Shown one piece after another: positions 43,251 to 56,675 of a DNA stretch of 64,000 nucleotides. The notes beneath the pieces were generated by a model. That model ran no database searches, was not told the DNA's origin, and saw nothing but the letters and a program-made list of their open reading frames with translations. How positions within the stretch are numbered: the stretch's first letter is position 1; every line of letters starts with the position of its first letter. Source of the stretch: Polytrichum commune (lineage: Eukaryota; Streptophyta; Polytrichopsida; Polytrichales; Polytrichaceae); the NCBI GenBank assembly GCA_950295325.1, contig OX485806.1, forward strand, positions 57,283,169 through 57,347,168. Direction: 5' to 3'. The translations under genes and the position numbers were made by a program.

Positions 43251-45779
43251 GTGTTGGAGACATGTAGCAAATAGAGCATACCGTTTGTGATCGAATGCTC
43301 TGTTGAGGCCGATTAATGTCCATAACACTAATAAAATTGTTGTCTGCGGGAACTGATTGCTTCGACCCTAGTGTTTGTTCCATCTTGGTATAGTGGTAGG
43401 GACTCTTGAGATCCGTGCAGATTTTCACATTGACAAGGACCGAGAACTCATGAGTTCACCTTGCGGATACTACCAAGCCTCACATGGACACACCGTCTTG
43501 CTCTTGCCATGATAAATCCCCTTTGTAGTGTAAACAATCAAGTTGTTGCACAAAGCAAAAAGGTGAGCATTGAAGTGTCGGTCGGAGATGCTACATGTAT
43601 TGATGGATTCCAATGATAGCCAACCACAATTGAATCTAACACCACCAAACATCATACAACTCCTAGAATGTACCTATTATCATGATAGATTCCATGGCAT
43701 AGCCATCAGAGAAAGATATACCATGTACATCTTGCTCATCCAAACGCCTTCGTCACTAATACTACATGTGCACCATCCACAAATGTTCAATCCATCAATT
43801 AAATTACCTCAAAATATCCCCATATAAGATCAAAAAAATCATGAGACACATACACCAAATAACCATATAATATCTAACATGCTTAGTATTAAGCATAAAA
43901 AAGCTAGACAACAAGCAAGCCGCGTGGAGCCACCATAGAATACCACCTCCCCCCTCCCCTCGTTTACTATATCATATCCAACTTACGCAAAGAAGCCCAC
44001 CTTCCCAAAGGAAGGAAGTAAACTTACCTTGAAGTTTGGTAAAACATGATCAAGGTAAGGAAAATAGGCTCCCACTTAAGTCGGTGTATATAAACATTGA
44101 GGTTGCTTTTATTTTATATTATTTTGTTTAGAGCCAACAAGAAAGTGGCCACATGTGGGTGTCATAGCCATGTCATAGTAAAATATTATATTAAATTAAA
44201 TTAGAAAAGATGACACAAGATTATTCTTCACTTGATGAATTTTTTAAATCCATCCCATGTATGTGCAGAGGACTCACTTACTTGGGTAGAATGACAGAAC
44301 AAGCCTCCCAATCATACTAACTAGAGCTGTCCATTCTACCTATGTCAAAATTTAGTAATCCACTTCTATCAACTTCTAAAAATATATTTTGGGGGAAATC
44401 AGATGCATATGAGAATCGCTTACTTTCAGTTGTGACTTTGTTTGATAAAAGAAGAATATGGTTAGTTTCTTGAAGATATAGAGGTCAAAGATACACAAAA
44501 ATCTCTCATTTACCATGAGTGAGGCATTGTCTAGCTTTGTTACAAAGAAGTGCAGTTGCTTGGGTTCCTTCAAATAAGAACACACTGCAGGTACTATATT
44601 ACACTTGGAAATCTTGTAGTCTTTCCTTGATGTATGTTTTGGAAAATCAAATTTGTTAGAGCGTGTACCATTGGCTTCATGTATGGTCCATATGATTTAC
44701 CTTGGACCATAGTATATTTGAGACATTACTCAGCACTTGGTGCTTGTTTAGTGGGCCGTTAAATATAACAAAGGATGTTCAAAGAGCTATGCAGGGAGAT
44801 TCAAATTTTAAGTGAGCTCCCAACATCATATTGTTATATTCCGAGGGCCCACATTGATGAGTAATGTTATAAAATGTCAACATGGACATACTAGAAATTC
44901 AAATTGGCTCACATGTGAATATAAATTAGATAATTTGATTGCATGTCATTCTATAATGCTCCACATCATCATGATGAGGGGATCTCTTGGTCATTTACAT
45001 ATGGCTTTGGATAAGATGGGTTCTAATTAAAATTCAAAAACTTCCCAAACAAATTATGGAGTGTTAGATCTTGCGACCAACAATATATACAATTCATGTT
45101 TATTTTAGAATTTAATTAGTTTAATATACAAAACCAATTATGGTATTTAGTGTGATATGCATAATAGTGTCACTTATCCTATTTTGAGGCTTATGCTATG
45201 TTACATTAATGATCAACAACTTCACCATAAGTATCACCTTACGACACTTGGCATTCAAGTGTGCTTATTGATATCTTGGCATGAGTATGTTCAATAGTGT
45301 CATAAGGTGTATGCATATGTTATAGAATGGTGTACATTTGGTCTAAAGTATACATAAATGACACTTGGCATTAATATGCTCGAGAACATCATCCTCTTGC
45401 AAAATAAAATATAAACTCATAACATTTGCCATTAGTATGCTTTATAATATCATTTTTGCATATTAAATTGCAACACTAGCATCTCAAGTATCCCAATGTC
45501 CTACACTAAATGTGATAATGTAAACAAGTTTTCACTTAAAGAAGTTACTTATGTTGATGAACAACATTATATTGGCAATTAGTGGATGTGACACTTTGAG
45601 ACCTCTAGACATCTAAGTGTAGGCCCTTCACATATAGTGTACTTGACACTAAATATCATAAACATTGTAGTTTGGGCCCATGCTAGCATGGCCCTTCGTA
45701 CTCAGGCATGCCAATCATGAATTGGTAAAAATTTTAGACTAAAGGTCAACTTCCATATGCATACCAAAATAGACTTCAC
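43251..45779. other. AT-rich, no supported gene
   Basis: No recognisable gene was found. At 45230-45450 a phrase like ACTTGGCATTAATATGCT recurs about four times at irregular spacing. A minus-strand open stretch of 69 codons at 44376-44585 (LKEPKQLHFFVTKLDN) has no known family. Confidence 0.5.
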
Positions 45780-48240
45780 CTATTTTGGTATAGATCCGCA
45801 AGGATTTTGTTGATCAAACTACAAAATCTCACCGTGATGTCAGCTCATGCTTTGTGGAGATCACTTCAAAATCGATTTAATCACCAAACAAATAGTATTT
45901 TGACCAAAGGCTTGTTATGATTGGATACATCATCAACTTTCAAATTAGCCACCCATAGCTGAGTATAATACCGATATGTATAAGATAATATCTCAAATAT
46001 CTTTGTATGATAAACCAATTGACAATGTGCATATAATAGAAAAAATTCAATCTATGTTTCATGTTGCTAATATGGTATTGGCTCAATAATATCAAACATG
46101 TGTTGTATAAAATACTATATTCTCATGTCATTATTATTTTTGGTTGAGAAGAAAAATGAACCCTTGTTGAAGACCCATGGAGAACAATATGTTGAAATTC
46201 TTCTCATGCACTGTCATGCAACGTAGGTGTTGAGAAGTAGACCAAAGCCAAGAAAAAAATTATATATATATATATATGAAAGGAAACTCAACAAACACAA
46301 AAGCATTAGACTCTGCAATCTTAGTTATTGTTTATTGGGGCCTTCACCCACACAATTTTTTTCCTGTGATACAAGTGCAAAGACTCCTACTTGTTCTAGA
46401 TGTAGAATCAATGATCATATTGCCAAGAATTGCAAGACAACCCATCACTTTGTCAAATTTTACAAGGTACATTGTAAGTGATATGACACCAATGTTACAC
46501 TTGTGGAGCACACGGAAACTTCACACGACAAAATGGCTCCAAACCCATATGGAGTTTTTGGAATCTCATACTACCTCTAATGGCACCGAATACGATATTT
46601 TGAATGTTTCTTTGTTGTTAGATAGTGCTACCCCTAAAATTATTCTTCATGACAATAAAAGCTTTTAATCTCTAGGTCCTATGATCACAAAGCATATCAC
46701 CACCATCATTAGTAGTAGTTGTTTGGTATACCAAACTGTTGAAATTGTCTTGTTATGTCTAATGGTACACGCATACATGTCTCTAGAGTTTTCAAGATGA
46801 TCGATGCAACGGTTTCATTTGCGTATAGATAAAGATGATAATCAAGAGTCATTGCAAATTTTGGATGGTGATGAATATCCCTAGCACATATGGACATGAA
46901 CTTCAAGTATCGAATTTACTAAAGGGTATGAAACCTTGTGAATTTTGTGCTTTGGAGAAACTTGTTATACGACCTCATAGATGGAAATTGCCACACAAAC
47001 TCCCAATTGTGCTTCAGAGGTTTTAAGAGGAAGAGGCCATGATATTTGAATTTGAGCTCTTAAAATTATAAAGGTGTTACAGTTGAGACTACGACAAAAA
47101 TAATTAACCTGCTGAGTTGTAATGTGATGTTTTTGAGGAGATGAAACAAGTTTGAAAACGCCTCAAGTACAAAGCACGGGTAGTGGCCCAACATCTAGAC
47201 ATTGATTTTAAAGAGACATATTCCATGTGATAAACCCAATTATGTAATTAATGAGGTTTGTGCTCATTAAATGGACCCACATAGGGTTAGTTATTGTAGC
47301 CATATATGTTAATGATCTCAACCTCATAGGCATGGCCAATGCCATCTTTCATATCATTTTCTAACTCAAAGGTGAATTTGAGATAAATTATCTTGAGGAG
47401 CCCAACTTATGTTTTGGTCCATAATTTGAAAATCTTGCATATTATGTTTTTCAACATTGATGTTTGTACATTCAAAAAATACTCAAGTGTTTCACCATGG
47501 ATGCACCTCACTCACTAAGTTCCTTGATAGTGGCACAAACATTGGACCTAAAGAAGAAGGAATGTGGGCCATGTGATGAGGGGGAAAAATGTTTGGGACT
47601 CGAGACTCTATATTTGGCCAATTGTGCTAGGCTCGATATTGTATTTCCTGTCAATTTATTGGCTAGATTTAGTGCTAAGCCAACAAAATGGCATTAAAAT
47701 GCCGTCAAATATATCATATAATTGCTCAAGGGCACAATGTATCTAGGATTGTTTTATAAGGTTGGAGAAGAAAACAACATCAAAGGATACATGGACGCAA
47801 ATTACCTCTTTGATTTACATCAAGAAAAATCTCAAACAAGCTACGTTTTCCTCAAACAAAGTGCAATGATATCTTTGAAATCATTGAAGCAAAGTCATGT
47901 AGCCACATCTTCAAACCTTTCGGAAATTATAGCCTTGCATGAGGCTTCACGTGAATGTGTTTGATTGCAATGGATTGATAGCTTCATCACAAGTTCTTGT
48001 GGATTTTCAAACGTTTTGTCATCCCCAACACTGATTTACAAAGACAATGCAACATGCATTGCTCAGATTAAGGTGAACTACATCAAAGGAGACCAAATCA
48101 AACACATCTTAGTGACATTTTTTTTCACTTGTGAATTATTGGGATCAAATTTAGATGTGAAACAAATTAATTTTTTTAATAACCTAGTGGACTTTTTTAC
48201 TAAGTCATTACCAACTGCTAGACATAAACAAATTGTTTAA
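45780..48240 (+). pseudogene. Ty1/copia polyprotein remnant
   Basis: The order is that of copia elements. Gag pieces come first (about 45830-46110, PIDNVHIIEKIQSMFHVANM), then a CX2CX4HX4C zinc knuckle (CSRCRINDHIAKNC, about 46396-46437). A protease motif follows, changed from LLDSGAT to LLDSATP (about 46615). Next are a short GAG-pre-integrase piece (GMKPCEFCALEK, about 46927) and RT end fragments (VAIYVNDLNLIG near 47300). RNase H is the best preserved part (GYMDANYLFDLHQEKSQTSY at about 47785, LYKDNATCIAQIK near 48030, VDFFTKSLPTARHKQIV to 48237). Most of integrase and RT is deleted, and stops are frequent. It is an old, inactive copy. Confidence 0.85.
46261..46277. repeat. Short TA microsatellite
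   Basis: An uninterrupted run of alternating T and A lies in the copia gag remnant. Confidence 0.9.
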
Positions 48241-48420
48241 AAAATAGGGATGTAAAAGCTTTCATTCAAATTTGACATGTAAACAATCATGTCCTTTCCA
48301 CGCGTTTTTCCTCCACTCATGAGTTCTTACCTCAATAATGAGGATTTTTTTATCACTGCAAGGCTTTTAACAAGGAAAGGTAATGGTGTCTAAAGTAAAA
48401 CTCGTTGAGTCCAAAAGGAG

Positions 48421-49055
48421 TGTTAAGACACCACCGTGGACAACGAGTAAGTGTCAATAGACCCAACTTCGTCGTCATAGCTTGTTACTTTAGAAATATG
48501 ATCATTACCAACTAGACATATTATTTTGGAACTATAGCCATCACTGTCAACAAGGTATGTTGCCTTGCAAGTATAGTCATCCTTACAGTTGAAGCATAAT
48601 ACCTTAAAAGCATCAAACCTTCTATATGGACCTGAGTAGAAGGTTCATAAAAATAAGTGAACCCTCATCCTCACGCTCACTCATAGAGTTTTACCCATCA
48701 TTACTTTCATTTTTTGTAACAATACACAGTAACTCAGGCTTTTAGTGGAGGGTGCACCCGCAAAGTTATTTGGGAAAAATTAAGTGCCGGTGTTCATGAC
48801 TATTGTAGTCCGGTTCCTCACCACAATAATAATGCACAACCACTGAGATCAAATTGAGATATTGCAAGTTGAGATTCAAAACTTTGAAATCATATCACGA
48901 CTACTATTTTTAGGGTCCATCAGCAACATCTTCAAATTTCTCAACTATTTAATCTTCCAAGTTTTGCGCTACCTCACCAAACTCATATCCTACGCTGGAT
49001 CTCCTGGCCAATTCTTGCAAACTGACCATCAATTTGTCAAGGTTGGTTATTTGTA
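48421..49055 (+). repeat. Possible copia 3' LTR remnant
   Basis: After the copia RNase H, a purine-rich CCAAAAGGAG precedes TGTTAAGACACC at 48421, a common start for copia LTRs. Near 49059 GACATCAGAGC resembles a changed tRNA-iMet primer site. The matching 5' LTR was not found, so this is tentative. Confidence 0.28.
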
Positions 49056-49454
49056 TTTGACATCAGAGCATCGAAGTTAAAATCCTTGCAACAGAAAATA
49101 TTTGGTATGCCTCAATTTGCCGTTCCAGTAACCCAACTGTAGGAAGTTGACACTGGTTGGACTTCCACCAAGCTGGAGAGTTGACTTTCTCACTACCACC
49201 ATCCACTTGGTTAATGCCAGAGAGGAGCCAACTCTCAACAAACACTCTTTTGGGTGGCCTCTACAAATGTTTGGGAACTATCGTAGAGGCGTCAAAGATT
49301 CAAAAATGGATCAGATTTGATCGTGTCTTCCCAAAGTGCCTAAGAACAGTTTCCCTCCTGATGCACTAGTCACTTGCTTGTACAGCTCTGATGTTTGGTC
49401 AAGATTTAAGTCAACACAATAAGCTAGAAAACTGAGTTCTTCAGAACAAAGTGT

Positions 49455-52400
49455 TCAAAGAGGATGCGAGGGAATCACTGAATTGTAGTGTTCACCCAAT
49501 CCAAACGCGTGTCTATGAAATGAAACCCTGATGCTTCCAGCACCTGATAATCTGGCCTCTTCACTTAGATACTCCTTTCCCATCTCTATTTCAGGTCCTG
49601 TCGCTGTATACACAATGACGTGCTTCTTCAAAGCCTGCGCAAGAGCCCCAAGCTCTAGCTGTCCGCCCCAGGATGCTGTTGACTCCATTTCTCTGTCAGC
49701 AACTCTAAGTTAGAGACTCAAAAAAATATGATTTACAACGACGAAATATGGTTGCACATCTCAGACCCAATCCATCCTCGACAGAAAGGAATGAAAAATA
49801 TGCAACGAGATCTTCTACGACCGCACCAACCAGGCTTGCCAGTAGACTGAGCAATCTGTTCAATCCCACAAATGAGCACCTGAAACCAAAGAAACCCTGC
49901 ATCTTATTTTCTCATCCTTGCCATAGAAGATGAAATTCAAGTCTATGGTAAGTCAGTGTTCCTTATTGAGCTGGAATCAGGGAAGAAAAAGAGAAACATT
50001 GAATATAAAACATCAACCCTTGTAATGGCCTAAGAAACTTGCACTGAAATAGTATAATGTTACAACAAAGTAGCACGGACAAGTCAATATATTGGATTCA
50101 GAGTATTGCATTCAGTGACCAAAAAATATGGACTTTTGCTTTTGAAGACCAGGCGACTGTCATCACAGGACAACCTTGAACAGAAAACTTTGTAGGTTGA
50201 AGCTTACCTGCAATAAGTTTCGAACTTTGACTGTGGGTCCTTGCCTTCAATTTCTTTCTCAAGATCCCCACCAATAAAAGGCATGAAATCTTCAACATGA
50301 TTCAGCATATATCTAGCTGCCAACTCCCTAAGTTGTTGATAGGAATATACATGACAAGAATCTTGGTATAAAATAAGCTGGTCCTCAACTGCCCGGTACA
50401 GGCAGTGCCCATCAGGCTTAATCTCCTTCAGGCCTAACCCAAGGGGATTAAGTTTCTGTAGAAGATGTCGATCTTCAACCTCTCGTTGACTAACCAGGGT
50501 GTTCTGTTCCTCCTGTATCCTTTGCTCCCTTTCAGCATCTTGCTGCGCACGTTTTTCTCGAAACTTCTGACCTTTGGAGGGCCGTGCTCGTTGGTGGGTT
50601 GCTGCTGTAGTAACTCCTGCAATGGTATTCACCAGTGTGTGCATACTCGCTCTCTCCTCCCTTTCTTCACCCTGAAAAACTAGAGAGGCAAGTTCATTTG
50701 CCTGCCTCGCCTTCATCTCTGCATCCAACTTTGCGACCTGTTTCCATGGCACAGGTTCATAAGGATCAAAGATTTATTGCAAGCAGCCTGCCCTATATGT
50801 TTCAAAGCAAACTGTCTGCTTGACAAACCCGGAGCCATCAGTACAACAGTCTTGCCCTAAACTGAAAGGAAGATGTCCGGATCCCATCACACATTCAAGT
50901 CCCATCAATGCGTGGATTGAAACTGGAACTAGATGCTGTACACCTATACAACCAACAGGACTAACAACAAATCTAATCCATCCAAACTCAAGTAACACCG
51001 AGTATGTCATTGACTCATGAACCACTTGATTCGTGTTGATTCGTGAGACTTATTACTGTTCCAACTCCATAGCTGACAAGTTAAATGAGAAGACCTCCGG
51101 TTCCATAATGAGGTACCTTAATACTAAATCGGTCATAACTTGTGCCTTTCACAATCTCCTACTTGAAAGAAGGAAGAATGTTTCATACCTTGGATAACTG
51201 CCAAAATAACTAAAGATAACTAGATTTTTTTCAATACATTTTAGGGAACAACTAAAGTTAACTAGAAAAATTTCAAACCGATTTGAAGAACAATTATAGT
51301 TAACTAGAAAAATTTAAGACCATATTCAAGAACAACTATAGTTAACTAGAGATTTTCAAGTATTATCATATACTAAAAGAAGTTCACATGTTGATTTGCT
51401 TCAATTGAGGGTCTTTAATATGCTCGGGCCACCGAGGACCATCAAGAAATGCCTACACGATATTTAGAGTGTTGGGCTTTGGAACAACCTCCATGTAAAC
51501 CACCAACACAAATAACATGGTAATGACGCTACAACACTACAACAAAATTCTGTGACTAAGTTGCACTCAACCTTAGTTAACTAGATATAACTATAGCTAA
51601 CTAGATTTTTTGGCAGACCGAATTTAGAACAACTATAGTTAACTACATTTTTTGGCAAGTCAAATTGCAAACAACTATAATTACAAAGGCAACTAGTTAA
51701 CTAATAGTTGAATTAGTTGGTTAGTTGTCCAAGGTCTGGAATGTTTCAAATAGAATTTAATTTCCATAGGTGGGACTTAGACTTGTGTTAGCATTATCCG
51801 TCGCACTTATCCTTAAAATTAATCGACAAAACTTGATCCAGAAATTTCCAGAGGAGAAACCTTGGACTTCCCAGTTGAAATCTACCGGCACTCTGAAACC
51901 TTGACTGCTTACGTTCGAGATAGACTAACTCATTTTTCCTCACCTCTTCCTCAGCAGACTTCTTCTTAGCTTTTTGATCAGCTTTGCTACCCTTTGCGGC
52001 TGCTTTCTTCAACGCTATCTCCTTGCATTGTAATTCTTTAATTTCTTTCCTGTCGATAAAGCCGTGTCAATTGGTAGTCAAAGAGTATCTAATCCAGCAA
52101 TAACAACAAGGGAATGGAACATAAGATAAGACTGTTTCTCATCGCATGCTTGCTAGACTATGAAAACCAGCAAAAACCAATGCATTCCTCCTATTTCTCC
52201 AAAATCTTGGGTCAAACACCAAAGCACAATCAGGCACACAAATCAAACATATTCAACAGAATCAGGTCAAAAACTCAAGAAATCTGACCAAACACGGGAG
52301 AAGTGTAAATCTGCGGCGAGAGGACATTCAACTAATTTAATGCAATGAAGGCCGTGGGGGCGGGGGGGGCGGGGGGGTTTTGAAGCATACGTATGGCGGG

Positions 52401-52497
52401 AGAGCATCTCGGAGCGCGTTTCTTTCGGTAGGGCGTCGTCGTCATAGGTCATGGCTGCTTCTATTCTGACGGAGTCCATACGAGAGCTAGTTTGCAA
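49455..52497 (-). CDS. OTU-domain deubiquitinase, OTUD6B/plant OTU5 type
   Basis: It is a cysteine protease that removes ubiquitin. There are four minus-strand exons with GT-AG borders in matching phase: 52391-52497 (or from the second Met at 52479), 51944-52049, 50208-50737 and 49455-49692, stop TGA. The product is 320 residues from the second Met or 326 from the first. The N-terminal helix ([20 protein letters not shown], then [14 protein letters not shown]) and [14 protein letters not shown] region are typical of this subfamily. The OTU core has [15 protein letters not shown] with the catalytic Asp-Gly-His-Cys, [10 protein letters not shown], and near the end [14 protein letters not shown] with the catalytic His. 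All catalytic residues are present and no stops or shifts occur, so the gene is probably functional. Introns are 341, 1206 and 515 bp. It is the only intact ordinary gene in the window. Confidence 0.93.
51204..51690. repeat. AT-rich minisatellite in OTU intron 2
   Basis: The phrase GAACAACTATAGTTAACTAG recurs with changes at 51246, 51288 and 51330 (period 42). It recurs again at about 51590, 51637 and 51668. It contains TAGTTAACTA-type palindromes and lies wholly within the 1206-bp intron. Confidence 0.8.
52356..52377. repeat. G-run near the OTU intron 1 donor
   Basis: Three runs of G (5, 8 and 7) separated by single C residues lie on the plus strand, 12-34 bp inside intron 1 of the minus-strand gene. 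The transcript therefore carries a C-run. Confidence 0.9.
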
Positions 52498-55400
52498 ATC
52501 GAAGGTAGTATTTTGAAGGTTGGAGCTTCCGGGTTATTCTTCAAGACACAGTCGATGGAGGCGGAGAGCTTACTGTGAGGTCCTTGCGACAAAATGAGAT
52601 TTAGGTCCCTCAATTTGCCAAGAAGTAAGAGAGTGTCCTACGCCCCTCCATTAACTAAAGTCCAAACCCAAGCAAATACGACAGCTATTCCGGGGGCAAG
52701 GCTTGGAGGCAGAATGGAACTGTCCTGTCTGCCGGCCCTCGGAAGTCGGCACTATCTGCAGCACTATTTCCATTGCTCTGGGGGAAGGGTCAGGCTGCAG
52801 ATGTCATTGGGTCCTACCGAGCGCAGGCCATGCAGGGAGGGCCGTGGCATCTCAAACGTCCATTGTGAACGGTGGGGATCTTCGGTATATTTCTTTTTTT
52901 ATACGACAAGGCTTTTTTTGCACCCATCAAAAGAAAAGGGAGAATGAAAAAATGTCCATAATATCGAAAGGCAAAGAAAACAATCAGCCGTCAACCACAC
53001 CTCATAATTATGATCAAACAAAATTGTATCTCATAATATATAAGCCATGCCTTGATATCACATAGACTTAGAGCTACTTCACACACGAGACTGAAGGTCT
53101 CTGACGATTGCACTTAAAGCACTTTAATTGATGGAAAAGGCAAAGCCAATCCAAGTTCGCTTCACACTACACTCAAGGCACACATGGAGTAAGTGAATGC
53201 AAGATCGATGAAAAGTCTACATGGACTCCTACTTGGCATCAAATGGATCACGTTTCGTAGTCATTTGGACTATTTTCAGAAACCACCTCTTGGAGGTAGG
53301 CCTAACACAAAACTTGAAGACCATGGCATTTTGCAATCTCACAAGTGGTGATTTAGTATATCTTATCATGAGTGAGGACCCTGTATGTATAGAAAATCGT
53401 TGAAGGCCGGTCGCATATGACTTCACAAAGTACTTGAGGGCCCATGACCACGCTACATGATTTTATAAGTGTTTTGGGACGGCCTTTGGGCACTTCGTTT
53501 CAACTCACCTAAAGTCATGGTCACGGCTCTTAGCTTGTGTATGAAGTGGCCCCATAGGGTACACAAGTCAATTTCTACACCTTTTATTCAAACAATAGTT
53601 CCTTGCAATCTATTGACCTACCACTCACTAGACAAATCCTATTTCTAGGATTTTCACATCCACTACAATCAATGGTATTGACCAAGTAGAGTTTGGATCA
53701 ATTTGTGCATTTAGTGTTAAAAACTAAATATTTGTCTAAGAATGTGCTTGCAAAGTATTTGCAATTATTTTGATATAGCTACTGCACTTAGTGCATTTTA
53801 CAAACAATAGGCGGCATAAGATAGGGAGGATCAAATTCATTTGAAATAAAAAAATACAAAGGACCTCCAAAGAATAAAATGTCCATAAAAAAAATCAATC
53901 CCATTACCAGTAAAGTAAATAGCTATAAATGTGGGTCATTACATTATGATATAATTAATATAGGGATTGAATATTAGAACTATAGGGTTAATGTTTGGTA
54001 CGATTTGTTTATAAGCATGTTGCACATTGGTTGGATTAAAAATGCGTTTGATGTACACAGAACACATACATGTGTTATTGTGTTTTGTGATATGATCCTC
54101 AAACATAAGTTTTATGCAATGGCTTGTACGAAACCATGTTTGCAATAGTTGTATGTATGGACATGGATTATTTTTTATTACTTAAAAATAATATGGAATA
54201 CAATAAATTGCATTGGCATGGGGAATATAAGTAATGATAAGGTAAACATGTCATTTTAGAGATTTGAATTATTACAAAGAACCTTTAATTCATGTTTTGG
54301 AAGTAATAAACCCCTAAACAAATACCCTATTGCAACACGTGGTGCAAAAAAATCCTATAGAATGTCCCACCAAATATTTTGTTTTAGAACCAAATGTATG
54401 CATATTATTTTTCATAGTGAATAGGTCAACTTCTATGAAATTTTGATCTTTCTTAGGTGTAATGGTTCTATCATTGGTTAGATGTTTAGTTAGTTAATAA
54501 TTGTTTTCTTTTTTTGTTGCATTTGATGTGGGTGTGTACATGTCTTTGTACACATAGAAAATTAATATGTGTGTTTAATAGCTTGTCATTCGATGTGACA
54601 AAAGTATATTATCATGAATTAAAATGGTTTTTCAATATAGTTGTCAATCTAAATAACTTGAACAATGGTTGTATCTCACCAAGAAATGCAAAAACTTGAA
54701 TTAATGTTAATTCCAATGCAATCCCTTCATGCCCTTGTTTAATATCATTGGAACGTAGCATATCAAAAACCGGCACTCCAATTCTATCTTGATTGGGTAT
54801 AATTATGGCATAAGAAAACAAACCATATTGATTTGTCTTGGATGTGGAGGCCAAGGTCCAAGAATTATTACCATAAAATCTAGATGCTATATTTTTATAA
54901 AATCATCTTGAATAATAACCACAAAAAACCTCTTTGAGGATATTCTTGCGTTGGTGTATATGATTGGTAATAAATAACCTTCCCTTGCTCTTGCAACCTC
55001 TCAATCTCAATTTGAATAAATCTCCAAACCTCTCAAATAAGCCTCTTAACATTCAAGAAACTGAAATTACATGCTTTTACAACAAACATACATTCAAGTA
55101 AATACCAAAAACAAAGAAAATACTTACAACAACCAAATACACCCTTGGACACCTCCAACGCCCCGAGGCTTAAAAGCGCCAATCCTTCAAGATCCACTTC
55201 CCAACCTCATGTTTTTTTCTTCATTGATTCATACAAATAATATGGGATAATTCTTATCCTTCTTTGGATTAGTTTCGTAGCTTTATTCTAACCTTATTTT
55301 TTATCATGCCACTTCCATTATATTTTTATTGACTATGAGTAATCTAATGTTCTACCTTCTATATTGAGGTCATTTGAGTGCCAAGGAGCTTAGATGTGCT

Positions 55401-56092
55401 CCTTTGAATGATTCCTACATTCTTTGGGTATTTTTAGGTCATTTGACTGCCAAGGGCTTAGATTTGCTCTGTTGAGGTGTTTAGAAAGATATTGCATCAA
55501 TTTGGACTGTTTAGATGTTGTGTTGAATGATCTTTATATTTTTTTGAGTGATTTGAGGTCATTTGAATGCCAAAAATTTTAAATATGTTTCCTTGATGGT
55601 TTTGAAGGTTTTTGTATGAATCGGGAGTGTTTAGGTGTTGATTTGAGTGATTTGAGGTCATTTGATTGCCAAAGAGCTTAGATTTGATTCTTTGAAGGCT
55701 TTGAATGGTTTGCACCAATTTTAAGTGTAAGGTGCTAACTTGAATATGGGACGACCTTGAGTGAGTAGTTTGAATTTATTTCATGTCAAATGGCTTAGGT
55801 TTGCTAACTTGAAATTTTTGAGGGACTTTGCTTATTTGTGGAGTATAAAGAGTTTTTTTAGGAATTTGAGATTTTTTTAGTATTTTTAAGGGGAGGTTTC
55901 ATCTTAGTCTCCAAGCATACAAATGATGATTTTGCCTTCAAGAGTGATTTTCACAAAGTTTTATGCGTAACCAAATTCTATTGAATGTTTTTCAACCCTC
56001 GTGGTACATTGATGGAGTGGGAGCTTGCATTTGATTCATCAAATGGCTTCAAGTGAGGGCGAGGGACTTACAATGGTTGATAAGTTCAATGG
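52498..56092. other. OTU upstream region and AT-rich intergenic DNA
   Basis: 52498-52870 is more GC-rich and should hold the OTU promoter and 5' leader, although no TATA box stands out. From 52900 to 56090 the DNA is AT-rich with only short chance frames, and I find no gene or transposon coding sequence. Confidence 0.5.
55367..55720. repeat. Irregular repeat with AGGTCATTTG motif
   Basis: AGGTCATTTGANTGCCAA recurs at 55367, 55436, 55556 and 55655 (spacing 69, 120, 99). It is accompanied by TTAGATTTG and GAGTGTTTAGGTGTTG phrases. It is a decayed repeat with no coding value. Confidence 0.7.
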
Positions 56093-56147
56093 TGTCATGA
56101 CCCTTGCTAGTTTTCTTTAACTTAGTTGGACCGCTCTCCAACTTTAG
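56093..56147 (-). repeat. Terminal fragment of an A/B-family LTR
   Basis: About 55 bp match the start of the solo LTR at 39668 (TGTCATGACCCTTGCTAG against TGTCGCAACCCTTGCTAG, then TTTTC and TTGGACCGC). The remainder of the LTR is absent. Confidence 0.65.
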
Positions 56148-56279
56148 ATATAATGTTGCGCATTGGGGGAAAACATATCAACCTAAAAGGGTATTCCAAT
56201 TCAGATTAGGCTGGCGATGTTGAAAACCATAGGCCCACCTCCGGATACGTTTTCTTTGTTGGAGAGTGTTTGTGTTGTG

Positions 56280-56675
56280 GAATAGCAAACAACAACAAAT
56301 AATAATACAATCTACAATGAAGGCGGAATACATGGCAATGAGCCGATGCACAAAGAAGGTTGTTTAGCTTAGGCAACTCATGAAGCATGTAGGTTGTGTG
56401 CAACAGGAAGCAACTACAATCATGTGCGACAATCAAGGCTTTATGGATCTTGCCAAAAACCCCACAAACCACAATATATCAATACATATTGATTTGCAAC
56501 ACCATTTTATTAGAGACAAAATTGAAAACAAAGTTTAAGAATTAGAATATTGCCCAATGCAATATATGGTAGCGGATATTCTAACAAAGGCTTTAGCCAG
56601 ATACAGGCATGAATTATTGAATGAAATAATGAAGTTGGAATACAATGCCACCTCGCAAAATGGGAATATTGGAGG
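56280..56675 (+). pseudogene. Ty1/copia RNase H fragment
   Basis: The plus-strand frame reads QSTMKAEYMAMSRCTKKVV, stop, LRQLMKHVGCVQQEATTIMC, DNQGFMDLAKNPTNHNISIH, DLQHHFIRDKIENKV and ADILTKALARYRHELLNEIM. This is the C-terminal RNase H of a copia element from a different lineage than the one at 45780-48240. At least two stops interrupt it. Confidence 0.85.

Noticed and set aside
43380-43440. Possible tRNA gene around TGGTATAGTGGTAGGGACTC
   Set aside because: The phrase resembles a D-arm box A, but no matching box B or acceptor pairing was found downstream.
49531-50823. Plus-strand frames across the OTU gene
   Set aside because: They are shadows of the minus-strand exons.
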